A stretch of DNA of 64,000 bases, taken from positions 2,854,501-2,918,500 of the forward strand of contig CAKJVC010000010.1 of assembly GCA_918026815.1 (NCBI GenBank), read 5' to 3'. The position numbers and the translations under genes were made by a program. Numbering within the stretch: position 1 is the stretch's first letter; every line of letters starts with the position of its first letter. Source of the DNA: Chalara sp. BL73 (taxonomy: Eukaryota; Ascomycota; Leotiomycetes; Helotiales). This document shows positions 1 through 11,218 of the stretch, piece after piece. The notes beneath the pieces are model-generated. The model saw only the letters and a list, made by a program, of their open reading frames with translations, ran no database searches and was not told the origin of the DNA.

Positions 1-285
1 ATCCATCGAGTTGACCCTCCGCCGTATCCACAAGTTTCCAGTGTGCGCTATTCTCTTGGATATTTTTGTCGTCCATTAGATAATGTCTACTTGAAAAGGT
101 TGGAAGGTTGCAACAAAATTCCACCACTGGCACCAGGAGTTATCGAAGATAACATAACCAGTAAAGAATGGTTAGACAATCGTTTCAAGGGCAGACGAGT
201 AGAAAAGTTTAAACTGGGAGACTGGGACAATATTCAAGGCACCGAGACCTTGAGTAGCCGAAAGGTAGCGACATCCAGCATTTGA
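1..285 (+). CDS. 2-oxoglutarate/Fe(II)-dependent oxygenase, C-terminal fragment
   Basis: The 5' part lies off the left edge; the open frame runs from base 1 to the TGA at 283-285. The visible 94 residues begin IHRVDPPP and continue VRYSLGYFCRPLDNVYLKRL. In isopenicillin-N-synthase-like fungal oxygenases the distal iron-binding His is followed by RV, and about 16 residues later comes the RxS motif whose Arg binds the 2-oxoglutarate carboxylate. Both are present here (His at residue 2, RYS at 15-17). The tail, with TSKEWLDNRFKGRRV and a Trp/Asp-rich end, is also typical of the family. Such enzymes hydroxylate, desaturate or ring-close small molecules in the cytosol, using O2 and 2-oxoglutarate. 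It points toward the convergent FMN dehydrogenase gene and is likely part of the same metabolic cluster. The substrate cannot be read from this piece. Confidence 0.8.
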   Translation: MHRVDPPPYPQVSSVRYSLGYFCRPLDNVYLKRLEGCNKIPPLAPGVIEDNITSKEWLDNRFKGRRVEKFKLGDWDNIQGTETLSSRKVATSSI

Positions 286-663
286 ATGGGCCAGCAGAGC
301 GACTGCTTCATGCAATATTAGTGACATATTACGTTTAAGTTTGGTATCTAAACTTCCATTGAAAGAAAAACCTTGAGTAAAAGTAGATTCCAGATGTCAA
401 GATAACTTTGTTTCACTATGTACATATTAATATACTTCAGATACAGTAGTCAATCCAGATAAATGTCAAGATGCTTAGCTAGGTTCACTTCTAAGTGTAT
501 AAACATTAACAAATGATGGCTTTTATGAAAGTGACTAACATGCCGAGGCACTTGACCCCAATTGTGGAAGCATTTATTGGATAATTTATAATACTTCTTC
601 AAATAAAGTAGCTTAGAGATAAGGTAGAAAATGTGAGTTTAATTTAAGTAAATGTGAGACACA
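286..663. other. convergent 3' intergenic region
   Basis: AT-rich spacer between the stop codons of the oxygenase (+) and the FMN dehydrogenase (-). It should hold both 3' UTRs. I see no coding potential or repeat. Confidence 0.6.
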
Positions 664-2193
664 TCAACGCCAGGTATCTGGAGGAGTCCTTCGTAGTACT
701 TTAGGCGAAAGCTCCGCTATCGAAGCCGCCCCGATCTGGCCTAGGTTGCTGTGAAGATCCTGGGATGAACCAACGTTAGCACTAGAGTTTTGAACATGAA
801 AGTTGTATAATCAAGACTTACCCCCAAAAGACACCTGAATACATGCCTAGCGCCATCCTCTCCCGCTAATGAGAGACCATATATTACTGGCCTTCCCACA
901 AAAACCGCCTTAGCTCCCAGGGCAAGGGCTTTTAGAATATCTGCTCCGCTCCGAATGCCGCTGTCAAAGAGAACCGTCAGTTTCTGGCCTACTGCTTCGA
1001 CTATTTCTGATAACACATCTAAGGACCCAACAGCACCGTCGTACTGGCGTCCACCTGAAGGCAAAGTTAAATCTACATTCCTTAACAAAAATGTTTGAAT
1101 TTTACCATGATTTGACACTACAATCCCATCAACACCAGCTTGTACTGCTTGTTCAGCGTCTTCGATGCACTGAATACCTGGAAACTTGTATCAGCATCAT
1201 TGACTCTATACTGACTGAATTCCGAAACATAAAGAACCGACCTTTTAACACAAACGGACCATCCCAGTGCTCTCGTAAAAATTTTAGATCAGCCCATGTT
1301 CTTGCTCTCCCAGAGAATATGATTCGGTACCAAGCAGCGTTAGCTGCTACTGGATCGTCTTCAATATTCCTGCCTGTATCATTTTTGAATTTGGCTCGGA
1401 AAACAGGATCAGTGAAGCCAATAGACGAGGCGAGGCCAGGGGTATACGATAGAAGATTATCCAGTTCTTGAGGCCTCCACGATAGCGACCATAGGTCCAA
1501 CGTTACCACAAGCGTGCTATATCCCGCTCTCCTCGCTCGGGAGAGTAAGGACAAAGTGATATCGTTATGTTCTTCACTTGGCCAGTAAAGTTGAAACCAT
1601 CGTTCCCCCGAGCCATTCGCACTTGCCACTTCCTCGATGGGTGTAAAAGCAGCAGTTGAGTAACAGTATGGCACTCCTTGATCCGCACAGGCACGTGCAA
1701 CAGCGTTTTCTTTCCCGCTATACATGTAAGGTATTAGCCTGAAATAATGAATAAAAAAGATTGCTTATAACATACTAATGAAACTATGATAAATTAGCGT
1801 GTTACAGATGTTGCCCTTAGCTTCAAAAACCTGGGTCCTAAAACCTACAATGCCATTGAGTGCTATTGGTGCCATGATGACTGGGCAGGGAATGCGTTTT
1901 CCAAAGAGCTTGATTGCCAAGCTGCGCTCGTTGTTGCCCATCAACATTCTTGGAATGATTTTCCATCTGTTGAATGCAATTCTATTTGCTTCTAGAGTTG
2001 CATGGGCCCCGGCAGCACCTGAGAGATAACCAAAGACTGCGGGGGAAAGTACTTCTCTAGCAGCCTCCTCCCATTTCCGAGAGTCTTTTGTCAGTCTTGA
2101 ACTTGACGAATTGGTTTTCTGTAGCATAAGTTGTACCTGGAACTCGCCATAGTTTTCGTCGAGAAATTGAGCAGAAATACCATTCGCAGCCAT
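664..2193 (-). CDS. FMN-dependent alpha-hydroxyacid dehydrogenase / lactate 2-monooxygenase-like (possibly disrupted)
   Basis: Exons on the minus strand: 2193-1849, 1717-1242, 1177-1106, 1054-822, 759-664. The chosen ATG (2191-2193) starts MAANGISAQFLDENYG, which matches the usual start of fungal lactate 2-monooxygenase-like proteins; the open frame runs further upstream but the extra residues look like leader. Family marks: FVLKGIQ (FMN-contacting Lys), SNHGGRQYDG (catalytic His and substrate Arg, split by the 1055-1105 intron), FDSGIRSGADILKALALGA and FVGRP (FMN phosphate site). These enzymes oxidise L-2-hydroxy acids to 2-oxo acids. Introns 2 to 4 join cleanly in frame. The first does not: exon 1 ends in phase 0 or 1 after NGIV, whereas both acceptors before GKENAVARACADQG need phase 2. 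Either an unusual splice or a frame-breaking change is present. Shares a 327-base promoter region with the divergent MFS gene. Confidence 0.72.
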
Positions 2194-2520
2194 AATTTTT
2201 TTAGGTCTCAATGTGCTTCGGCGATGGAAAATACGCTCAACTTCGAGAATCGCACACTCTTCTACATGACATTTTGAAATATCAGAGCTGTCTAAATATA
2301 TCTTCGGGATTTCCAATCTGGGATATCCCGAAGTAAATCGGCCCCACATCAACATTGCCAAGCTCCTCACAAGCTCTGCCCCTTCTTTACGCTCTACACT
2401 TCATTCTTTCTCTTTGATGCATTCTTTATCGCTGAGGGGGAAGAAAAGTCTCAATTGCATTCAGTAAGAGCTTTACGATTTTCTATATTGAAAAGTCTGA
2501 TATCATATTGATATTCGGCT
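2194..2520. promoter_or_regulatory. divergent promoter region, FMN dehydrogenase / MFS porter
   Basis: The two start codons lie 327 bases apart and point away from each other, so this interval must hold both 5' UTRs and promoters, which suggests co-expression. No specific regulator site was identified. The minus-strand frame stays open here but has no family match that I recognise. Confidence 0.5.
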
Positions 2521-4002
2521 ATGGATGTCCCAATCGTTGCCACGGTGCAGTCGACCGGAGACGCCGAGAAAATCCCCTTGTCACGCGATCTGGTCAAGCA
2601 TAACGACTCCCCATCATCCACAGACCAAGCCTCTGAAAATGGCAGTGCAGAAGTTCAAGAAACCACTGAGCAACAAATCCCACCTGATGGAGGATTGCAA
2701 GCCTGGCTTCAAGTCCTGGCTGGGCATATGCTGTTTTTCAATTCTTGGTATGATTCAAATACTTACGAGAGGCCAAGTGATGCTGAACAACAAATAGGGG
2801 ATTAATAAATACTTTTGGTTCTTACCAATCATATTACTCAACAAACCTTTTAGAAAATTATTCTACGTCAGCTATATCATGGATAGGAGCTATTCAAGGA
2901 TTTCTCCTCGTCGAATCTGGTATTTTTTCAGGTCCACTCTCTGATCTTGGCCATATACGGCCACTCATTATGGTGGGGACTGTGGTTGTAGTCTTCGGCA
3001 TGATGATGACCAGCTTGTCAACCGACTATTATCAAATATTTCTTGCGCAGGGCGTCGTCGTGGGGCTAGGTATGGGAGCTTATTTCACTGCCGGAATTGC
3101 CGTCGTAGCCAGTTGGTTCGAGAAAAGGCGTTCACTAGCAATGGGAATTGCTGCCACTGGGACGGGCACTGGCAAGTACTTCAAGACCCATATCTGCAGT
3201 ATATTTCTAAAATTCTCTGGCAGGAGGCGTGATTTATCCAGTTATCTTTGGCCAGCTTATTGACCGTGTCGGTTTTGGTTGGACAACTCGAATTCTCGCC
3301 TTTATCATTTTGGCTACCTTATCTATCCCAATTTTGGTGATGAAACCGTTTCTAAAACCGCCAGCACCTCGGTCATTTTTGGATCCAACAGCATGGAGAG
3401 ATCTTCCATTCATTGTTTTCAGCATAGGCACTGCAGTTGCATTCATCGGCAACGACATCCCCTCCTTCTTCCTTCCATTATACGGGGAAATCAAAATCCA
3501 CTCATCCGCCGCTTTCTCTAGCTATTTTTTATCAATATTCAACGGATCGTCTATCTTGGGCAGACTTGTTCTCAATGCAATTGCTGATGAGATTGGTCCT
3601 TTCAATACCCTTATCCCCTGCACAATTCTCAGTGCAGTTATATGCTATGCATGGATCGCCGTCAGCTCAACTGGAGGTCTGGCAGCTTTCAGTGCATGCT
3701 TTGGATTCAATTCGGGGGCATACGCGGCTCTTTTACCTCCCGTCATAGTTACAGCTTTATGCCCTGACATTAGTTACGCTGGCACCAGGATGGGGATGAG
3801 TTCAGCTTTAGGCGCGATAGGCATTCTTGTTGGAAATCCAGCAGCAGGTGCTTTTGTCAATGTGGAGAATCAGAAATTCCTTGGGCTCCAGCTCTTTGGA
3901 GGCTCATTTCTTCTTCTTGGGTCTCTTTTGATTGTGTGGGCTTGGTGGGTAAAGGTTGTGAAGCTGGATCGTTCTATTAAACCTAGATGGTGGAAGATTT
4001 GA
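2521..4002 (+). CDS. MFS monocarboxylate-type transporter (MCT/MCH family)
   Basis: Exons 2521-2747, 2798-3171 and 3224-4002 give 459 residues, a normal length for fungal MCT-like porters. The N-terminus is a hydrophilic tail ending in PPDGGLQAWLQV, the diagnostic D-G-G-x-x-x-W motif before TM1 of the family. About 11-12 hydrophobic segments follow. SWFEKRRSLAMGIAATGTG is the classical loop after TM4. Intron 1 (2748-2797) is GT-AG and restores FNSWGLINTFGSYQ. Intron 2 (3172-3223) begins GCAAGT, a GC-AG intron, and restores TGTGGVIYPV. The protein sits in the plasma or vacuolar membrane and probably moves an organic acid or pathway product. It is divergent from the hydroxyacid dehydrogenase gene, fitting export or uptake of a carboxylate. 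Its substrate is unknown; this family includes riboflavin and non-transporting members. Confidence 0.88.
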
Positions 4003-4656
4003 TGATATATTATATTACTCGAAAAATAGGACAGGAATTCTTAGGCTAGTATACTTCTTAGTATGTATAATATTTAACCAAAGTGTTACGGGAAGTTCCT
4101 GTCTTTTTCTTTATAAATCTTAACTGTATTACTACTGAACTAAATCCTTTATGCTGAAGAGGGGTGAATTCACATTATAATTGAATTCCACTGTTTATAC
4201 ATACAATGTCGGGTTCGCACAGTGAGCTGCTTATTTTATGGCTTAGAGAAATTTAGATATTATCCTAGCTGCCCTGGTAGTATATTCAATTTTCCCGAAC
4301 TCTAGACTCTGGGCTCTTGGGCATTCTGCTATTTACCTTTTCGATCATACTCCCGAATTTTGACCACTTGAATTCGATTGTACTCGATGAACTAAAAAAA
4401 AAAAAAATTGTGGGAAGGTGTAAGAGCCATGGGTGCGGAATTTCCTTGTATAAATCGCTCGGCACATCACATTTTAGGATAAACCGAAAAATTATGGTCA
4501 GCATTCGGTCCAACTGCCATAATACCATGCTCTAGAGTTTTGGTAACTGTTAGCTCTACTTTACCAAAAGTATTTGCGAATCAAGTGCTGGTAGGCTTCC
4601 TACGCTGTCTTGATAAATTGAAGAGATACGAAGTCACAACCAAGTCAGATTTACAC
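4003..4656. other. intergenic region between MFS porter and P450
   Basis: 654 bases holding the 3' end of the MFS gene and the P450 promoter. An A13 run lies near 4394-4406. The P450 frame stays open upstream to 4540, but the residues before the chosen ATG are not P450-like. Nothing else is seen. Confidence 0.5.
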
Positions 4657-6522
4657 ATGGCAACAATGGGTCTCCTGCAGATTTCCTCTCTTTCGTTAGG
4701 GCCAGTCATCTCATTGGCGCCAACTTTAGGCGTTGCCTCTATTGCGTTTGTGAGTACACTCTTATAGCCTAATATTTAGGTTAATATATATAATATTAAC
4801 ACAATGGATTTGGTCTTGCAGCTTTCCATATTGATAGTATATCGAGTTTACTTCCATCCTCTAGCTAAGTACCCTGGTCCGTTCTTAGCTAAAATCTCGA
4901 ATCTTTGGAATCTCTATCATGCGATCAAGTGTGATCGCCCTTATGCATTTCATGCGCTTCACGAAAAATATGGTATGCAAAGATTACCTATGTTGAGCTC
5001 TTTGGAAGCGAGTACAATACTTACGGCGAGTCTACCAGGTCCTTACGTTCGAGTTGGTCCAAACTTCATTTCTACGGACACACCGGATTCTCTCAAGGGT
5101 AAGTTGCGTCTAGTAGCTAAACACAGCATCATTTTCAACACTAATCGCACTTTTTAGCAATATATGGAATGGGTAAGAATGTGAAGAAGTCCGGCTTTTA
5201 CAATCCTAATGTAAATTCCATGTTCCACACCTCAGACAAAAAGATCCATACCCTAAAACGTGGCATCCTTCAGCCTGCTTTCTCTGAGAAGAGTATCAAA
5301 GAAATGGAGGCTGTAATCTTGAAACACACTGAAAAATTCTGCAATATTATCAAAGCCGGGTGCGACAAAAATGGAGAATGGCGTGGTGATGTGGGACGAT
5401 GGGCTACATTCTTAGCTTTCGATATTGTGAGCGAGTTGACCTTTTCTAAAGATTACGGTATGCTTGATCAACTCGAGACAACTGAGATTCCCGATCTGTT
5501 GGATGCCCATACATACACCGTCATTATTGTACGTTATTTGCATCCATAGTCTCTCGTGTCTGACGGGCCATACAGGAAGCGGTTGAGCCATTGTTGAGGG
5601 ATTGGAACTTACTTGCTTGGTTCATGCCCAGTCTGAAACAAAAAAGAGCTAAGTTTGGAGAATATTTGAAAGCACAACTATCTGCTCGGCTTTCTCTGGA
5701 GTTGAAAGACGGAGAGAAAGACTTCTTCAGTTATTTTCAAAATGCCAAGAATGAGAAAGGTGAAGCCGTGCTGTCCATAGAGGAGTTGTCTTCCGAAGCG
5801 TTCGTGCTCGTGCCAGCTGGTAATTCAATTTTCCAACCCTATCTGAGTTAGATCTGTTTTGTTTACATTATTCAGGGTCTGAAACCACCTCAAGTCAGTT
5901 ATCAGCCTTATCCTTCTATCTCACGGAGCACCCACACGTGCAGAAGGAGCTTGCCCGTCAAATCCGGGCCAGGTTCCCAGACATAAAAGATATAGTTGGT
6001 GGACCAGAACTAGATAATTTTGCCTATCTTCGAGCCGTTATCGATGAAGCGTTTCGAATGTCGCCACCAGCAGCTGGAGTAATTCCCAGAGAAGTGCTCG
6101 AAGGTGGGCTCTCCATCACTGAAACCACAACAGGGGAAAGAATCGTCTTTCCAGAAGGTACAGAAATTGGAATCACAACATATGCACTCCACCACAACCC
6201 GAAATTTTATGCTCGGCCCTTCGAATTCTGGCCTGAGCGCTGGCTTGAAAATGAAGTTGGAGCTGACGAGGTTGAGCGAGCCAAGTCAGCTTTCAGTCCA
6301 TTTTCTATGGGTAGTCGAGTATGCATAGGCAAGCGCCTCGCGTATGTTCAAGTTTCGATAATATTAGCACGCCTCTTATGGTCATTTGAGTTGCAGCATG
6401 TTTCTGGCGCGTTAGACGTCGCCCGGCTAAAGCAGAGGGGCGTTCGAGAGTATAAAATTGTCGATATCTTTTCGACTATCCGAGATGGACCCATCATTAA
6501 ATTCACAAAGCGTGCTACTTGA
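4657..6522 (+). CDS. cytochrome P450 monooxygenase
   Basis: Six exons: 4657-4749, 4822-4972, 5039-5098, 5158-5528, 5576-5819 and 5876-6522. They join in frame to 521 residues. The N-terminus is a hydrophobic ER anchor followed by the hinge YPGPF. Further along are the I-helix oxygen-activation motif AGSETT (about residue 305), the K-helix EAFR (ExxR, about 364-367), the PERW segment and the heme loop FSMGSRVCIG with the ligand Cys near residue 456. All catalytic landmarks are intact. It resembles fungal P450s of the benzoate-hydroxylase/pisatin-demethylase type, but I would not fix a CYP family. It is an ER-bound enzyme needing a P450 reductase and probably oxidises the cluster's intermediate. 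It converges on the O-methyltransferase gene, whose activity could cap a hydroxyl made here (inference). Confidence 0.92.
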
Positions 6523-7023
6523 GATTAACCTATGTTATCAACGGCGCACCAGAGTTGAGGGACATGAGCCATGGGTTGACTTTGATATGGAGGATAACGA
6601 GCACATCAACATGACTTTAGACCAAAATGAATAATTTCAATATACCTTTGCATCATTTACACATATACATATTTTAAGTTATACAGACAAGACTCTAATA
6701 GCATTATTTTAAGTCCGCTTGCTTCAAGACCATGTGTACACACCCTCTCATTCCTGAGACAAACTAATCCTTCCAGATGACGCCAATTTTTATGAATAAT
6801 GGCCCTTCAGCAGGTGATTCTCTGCACTCACAAATCGAGAACTAAATATTTTAGTTGCCATGAAAAGTGATCTATACCGCACATGAATGAATGTATACTG
6901 TCCATCAAATTGCCTTTCACATTGTAATCAAATTTTTGAAAATTCTCTTATCATATATTCTTCTCCGAAATATTTTAAGTTCTTGATATCCCGGAAGCTG
7001 TTATCAAGATGTCAAGATGCTAT
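6523..7023. other. convergent 3' intergenic region
   Basis: 501 bases between the P450 stop (+) and the methyltransferase stop (-). AT-rich with no open frame of note; presumably the two 3' UTRs and transcription ends. Confidence 0.5.
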
Positions 7024-8400
7024 CTAGTCATCCGCAAGCCGAACTTCGATCAAACCCATCGTTCCTTTATCCCTGAGAATTCTTACCACCTACATGTTTA
7101 ATTTAGCGAATTATATTTCGGGTAATTAGCACATATCTTACCTTTAATTTTCCATCCGCTATACGAACTAAAGCCTTCCAATCTCCTTCACTTCGCTGTT
7201 TCGCATTAGCGATGACCAACATCGCCACATCACCCTGTCTAAGCTTTCGCTCCTCATGCAAGTTGATGGTACCCGGTTCTGGGATAACACTTTCATTAAT
7301 GAGTAGTGTCAAGCGAGGGTTTGCTTGCATCGCTGGCAGAAATCCTCTAATGATCTTGACAGCTTCGTCATCACCCCAGTTGTGTAGACAGGAACGGAGC
7401 AGATACGCTGACACAGCTGAGTCAATGGGTTGTGGTTCGAAGAAATCGTGCTTAGCAAATGAAACACGAGCTAGCAAATCCAGATCAGCTCCTTTAGAAG
7501 TCTCTGAAAACATATTCTCTGAAAGGTCCTGCACCACAAACTTTAAATGCTGAAATTTTCGGGCTAGATCCAATGCGATATGGCCACTTCCACCACCAAC
7601 GTCAATGATGGTTGTCGGTTCCTTCGCTTCGTCGCGTACCCAATTGAAAATGCTAGTGGCATCTCGGTCGACTTGTACCCATTAACCATTGTCTAGGCGA
7701 AGGCTGAAACTTACCTACATTTAGCAATGCCCTCTTGGGCATCGGCAAATCTAACAGCTTTTGCAGGGTGATCTTCATACCATTCATAGAAAGGCTTTCC
7801 CCATTTGAACTTAAATGGCGAGTCATGGCTTTGCTTTGACGAGCCACAAGCCTTGAAGTAGTCTGCAGTCTCGACGCTTGCCTTATGCATCTCGTCAAAC
7901 TGCATCTCGACTTGGGCTCGCAATTCCTTGTCTCTCACAAGCAATGCCGAGACAAAGGTATGCGCGAAAACGTTTTCAGAGATCTCTTTGATAAAATGCT
8001 GAGTCGTAAGCAGCCTGATCATTCGGCTCAAACGTTGTTCATCTATCTTCACCGCTTGACTGAGATCCGAAATAGAGATAGATCCATCTAATGGAATGGA
8101 ATCGACGACTTTACATTCAATTATGACCTGGAATGCTGCGATATCAAAATGACTGCCAAACAGTTCTCTAATGAACAGCATTGGGCCGTTGACAAGGTTG
8201 ATAAGAGTCAACGCAGCTTCTATTAGGCTAGACTTCGTAGCGTCCAGCTCTAGGCTCGTATCTTCCCAAAGATCCCGAGGAGTGTCTACCTCAAACGTTG
8301 GTTCTGCATAGCCGGCAGAACGGAGCTTGTCAGTAATGGTTTTGGCGTTGACAAGAATATCTGCAGCTAAATCAAGAAGTTGAAGTTGCTTTCCTGACAT
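7024..8400 (-). CDS. SAM-dependent O-methyltransferase (COMT-like)
   Basis: Exons on the minus strand: 8400-7719, 7671-7142, 7089-7024, giving 425 residues. The N-terminal third is the helical dimerisation/winged-helix part (ISISDLSQAVKIDEQRLSRM is the recognition-helix area). The Rossmann core follows: IIDVGGGSGHIALDLARKF (SAM-binding motif I, about residues 249-267), VVQDLSE (acidic ribose contact), and YLLRSCLHNWGDDEAVKI carrying the His that acts as general base in this class. The C-terminus VVRILRDKGTMGLIEVRL comes from the small last exon. Intron 1 uses the donor GTAGGT and a CAAG acceptor; other pairs hit stop codons. It methylates phenolic or enolic hydroxyls of small molecules in the cytosol, typically of polyketides or aromatic amino-acid products. 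The natural acceptor is unknown. Confidence 0.9.
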
Positions 8401-9266
8401 TTTTGCAAAATCGGAAACTTAATTCTTGAGTGATATTAATATGGATGAATGTTCTGAAGGAACATGAATGCTTTTAATAAAACAAAGTGGTCTGTAAAGC
8501 AATTCACTCTATATACGATGAAGAGTTAATGTAACGCATAAAAGGACTCCATCACAACGCTTTATTAATATTTTCAAATAAAAAATTGATAATCCGGCGA
8601 ATGCTGTACTTGGAAAATTGAACCCAATGCTAGGGCTTGTTTAGAATAGTGGGGCTACCTTCTTCCTGACTGCTGTAGCCTCGGTGGTAAGCAAGTTAAA
8701 AAAACACACCCGATGTTTATCGGAATATCCTAATGGAGAATTTCGGTCAATCTGGAATGATGAACTCTCGGAAGAAAAGTTGCCATTTTATGGTATATTT
8801 TGTTAATTTCTTGCTAGAAATGGAGAGACATGTATTTTTATCTTTATCATAAAGGAGCACAGTATTATGTAAAACTATTTTCAAATACAAGCTGAGGACA
8901 AAAGCTATTTGAAGAGTAGTGTGGAATTAAATTAAAAAGTTTAAAGATATTTTCTAGGATAATAGACGAATAAATGCTATTGGTTTAAATGTTAAAAATT
9001 ATTGGAACACTGCTTTGTGTACTTTCCCGTTTGTATTAATTTTCAAGCCGCTACATTCACAAAAGGAATAATGACATCGCAAATCAATGAAGTAACAAAT
9101 AAGTGCCCCAAAATCTCTAGGGCGTATGCTCAAGCTCAATGCGCCCATGCGTCTTCGCTCCAATGTATTGATTATCATTTTTAAAATGATATTACGGCAT
9201 TCGAAGCGCATTTTAAAATATACTACTCTATTCTGTCCCATTTGATCTAAGCAAAATGCATACTTA
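8401..9266. other. AT-rich intergenic region, promoter of the methyltransferase
   Basis: 866 bases upstream of the methyltransferase ATG and downstream of the aminotransferase stop, both on the minus strand. Only short shadow frames are seen, with no repeat or gene. Confidence 0.5.
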
Positions 9267-10954
9267 TTATTGAATAAGACTAAAGCACCTTCTGATTGCC
9301 AAACCAAGATATTCTATAGCCTTCTCTATTTCTCCAGATGACGCTGAAGCATAAGTAAGTCTAAAGAACATATTTTCGGCAGCTACGCCTCGTTCAGCAA
9401 GAAACCAGCTCCCTTTAGAGACTAATACACCTTGCCGCACGGCGTCCAGAAAGATCTCGTGCTCTATATCCAAAAGACTCTTTTTCTCCGCCAAAGGGTG
9501 CTTTCTCCAGTCTACCTTAAGCCACAACTTTATTTTTGTCAGTTTCGAGTCTCATCAGAATATAATACAAACTCACAAACATTCCCGCAGATGGAGGAGT
9601 CCACGAGACGACGCTAGCAGGAAGATTCTTCTCGCAAGCGGCAATGATCACATTTCTGCGATTAGTATACTGGAGACGAAGATTGATCAACCATTTGAAA
9701 TATCCTTCGTGTCCCCAGCCTTCCTCCAATATCTTGTATAAGATAATTTGAGAGATTCCACTAGGATTCTGCGTACTGAAGTCATTGTGCCTAACGAAAC
9801 GTTCAATTATTTGCTCAGAGGCAGTAATCCAGCCAGTTCTAAGTCCCGGACCTACAACCTTTGAAAATGAGTCAGCGCGCATTACTCTTCCATCGACGTC
9901 CATGCTCAACAGTGTTGGAACTAAGGCTTGCAAAAACTCTTCGCTATTTCGGGGGATGGGCGCTGTATCATCTTTGGAATATGGCTGCATTTGGAGGAAG
10001 TAATACGGTTCGTCCTCCAGGATATATATATCATGTTTCTGGGCTATCTTGTAAATGTCTTGTCTTCTTTGTGCACTTTGAGTTGCACCAGTGGGATTCT
10101 GGCCGGACGGAATAGTGTAAAGTAGATGCGGTTTCCTGGCTCCTCGAATCTGAACGTCCCAGTTGCTAAGAATCTCATCCAAGCTTTGGGGTAACAAGCC
10201 CTCTTGATCCATGGCGATCCCCGCTACCTTTATCCCTAAAGGATCTGCTGTATCAACGGCAGAGGAGAATGTGTATTCCTCGCACAATATATAATCCCCT
10301 CGTTCACAAAACATGCGGAAAGCCTGTTCTGTCACCGAAGTAGTTCCGATTGAAAGTGCGCATTGCCAGTCAACATAGGGGGGGTTGCTAACAATCTCGG
10401 TATGTTTTGTTACAAAACGGACCAGTTCGGCTTGACCACTGCCACCACAATAGTTTAAAGCGATTGATAAATCGTATTCGTCGTGACCACCCTGTTTTGT
10501 AAACGAAAGTGAGAGTTCTGGATCGCCCGCTTTGTGCATTGATGGGACTTTGATTTCCATTTGATTGATGGGGAAGTATTCACTAGATGGAAGGCCAGTT
10601 CCCAGCGATATTAGTCCAGGTCTGTCCATGTACTGGCCTGCTTGTTTCATATTTGATGGATGCCTTATTAAGCTTTCTATGCTCAAAATATCTACGGATT
10701 TTCAGCAACAGATTCTTCAATTCTGTTTCAACTTGCCAGCATACGGTCCCATCTTTTGGCTTTTGGCTTATCAGTGGCCTATGTGTTATTAGTAGTCTGT
10801 GTAGTTCCAACTAGGATAGAATAATTCTCACTGATTGGCTGAAAATATGAAGTCTTTCGTCTTTTTTCTCGGCATGACTTGAGGCAGCTTTTTTAGTCCC
10901 AAGCTCGCTTGTCTCAGGAATGGATCCGTAATCGGTTGCACTTGGTCGTGCCAT
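9267..10954 (-). CDS. PLP-dependent aminotransferase, class I/II (aromatic/2-aminoadipate aminotransferase-like)
   Basis: Likely exons on the minus strand: 10954-10832, 10778-10733, 10691-9577, 9527-9267, about 514 residues. Family marks: ISLGTGLPSSEYFP near the N-terminus of the catalytic domain, YTIPSGQNPTG (PLP-ring Asn), ILEDEPYYFLQ (Asp to PLP nitrogen, Tyr), ADSFSKVVGPGLRTGW (Schiff-base Lys in SFSK, phosphate-binding Arg), and SAGMFLWLKVDW restored across the 9528-9576 intron. The 46-base exon 2 encodes KPKAKRWDRMLA, a segment these enzymes usually carry before the glycine-rich GLP motif, which supports the upstream exons. The exon 2/3 acceptor is uncertain: 10691 or 10676 both keep frame. 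It interconverts an aromatic or similar amino acid with its 2-oxo acid. Head-to-head with the alcohol dehydrogenase gene across 264 bases. Confidence 0.88.
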
Positions 10955-11218
10955 TTCTCTGAAAAGAAATTTTCAAAAGTACACGAAAGCTTGAATGTAT
11001 CATTAGGCTCGTACCTTCGAAATGTAATCAATGCTGTCCTTTAGTATATGGCCATCTCTTTTTTTTTCTGAGCCTGCGAAAGACATATCGTCGGAGTTAC
11101 CACATTTGGCGGTCGCCGGTCCGCCGATCTCGCCCAGAAGACCAACTTTCAAAAGAATTAACAAAATACCACATATAGTATTCAAACAGATCATATCTAG
11201 ACCTATCATTCTTGAAAA
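10955..11218. promoter_or_regulatory. divergent promoter region, aminotransferase / alcohol dehydrogenase
   Basis: The start codons are 264 bases apart and divergent, so both promoters lie here. A T9 run lies at about 11058-11066. No defined regulator site is recognised. Confidence 0.5.

Noticed and set aside
4540..4656. Upstream in-frame start for the P450
   Set aside because: The extra 39 residues are polar and unlike a P450 N-terminus; the ATG at 4657 puts the membrane anchor at the start as expected.
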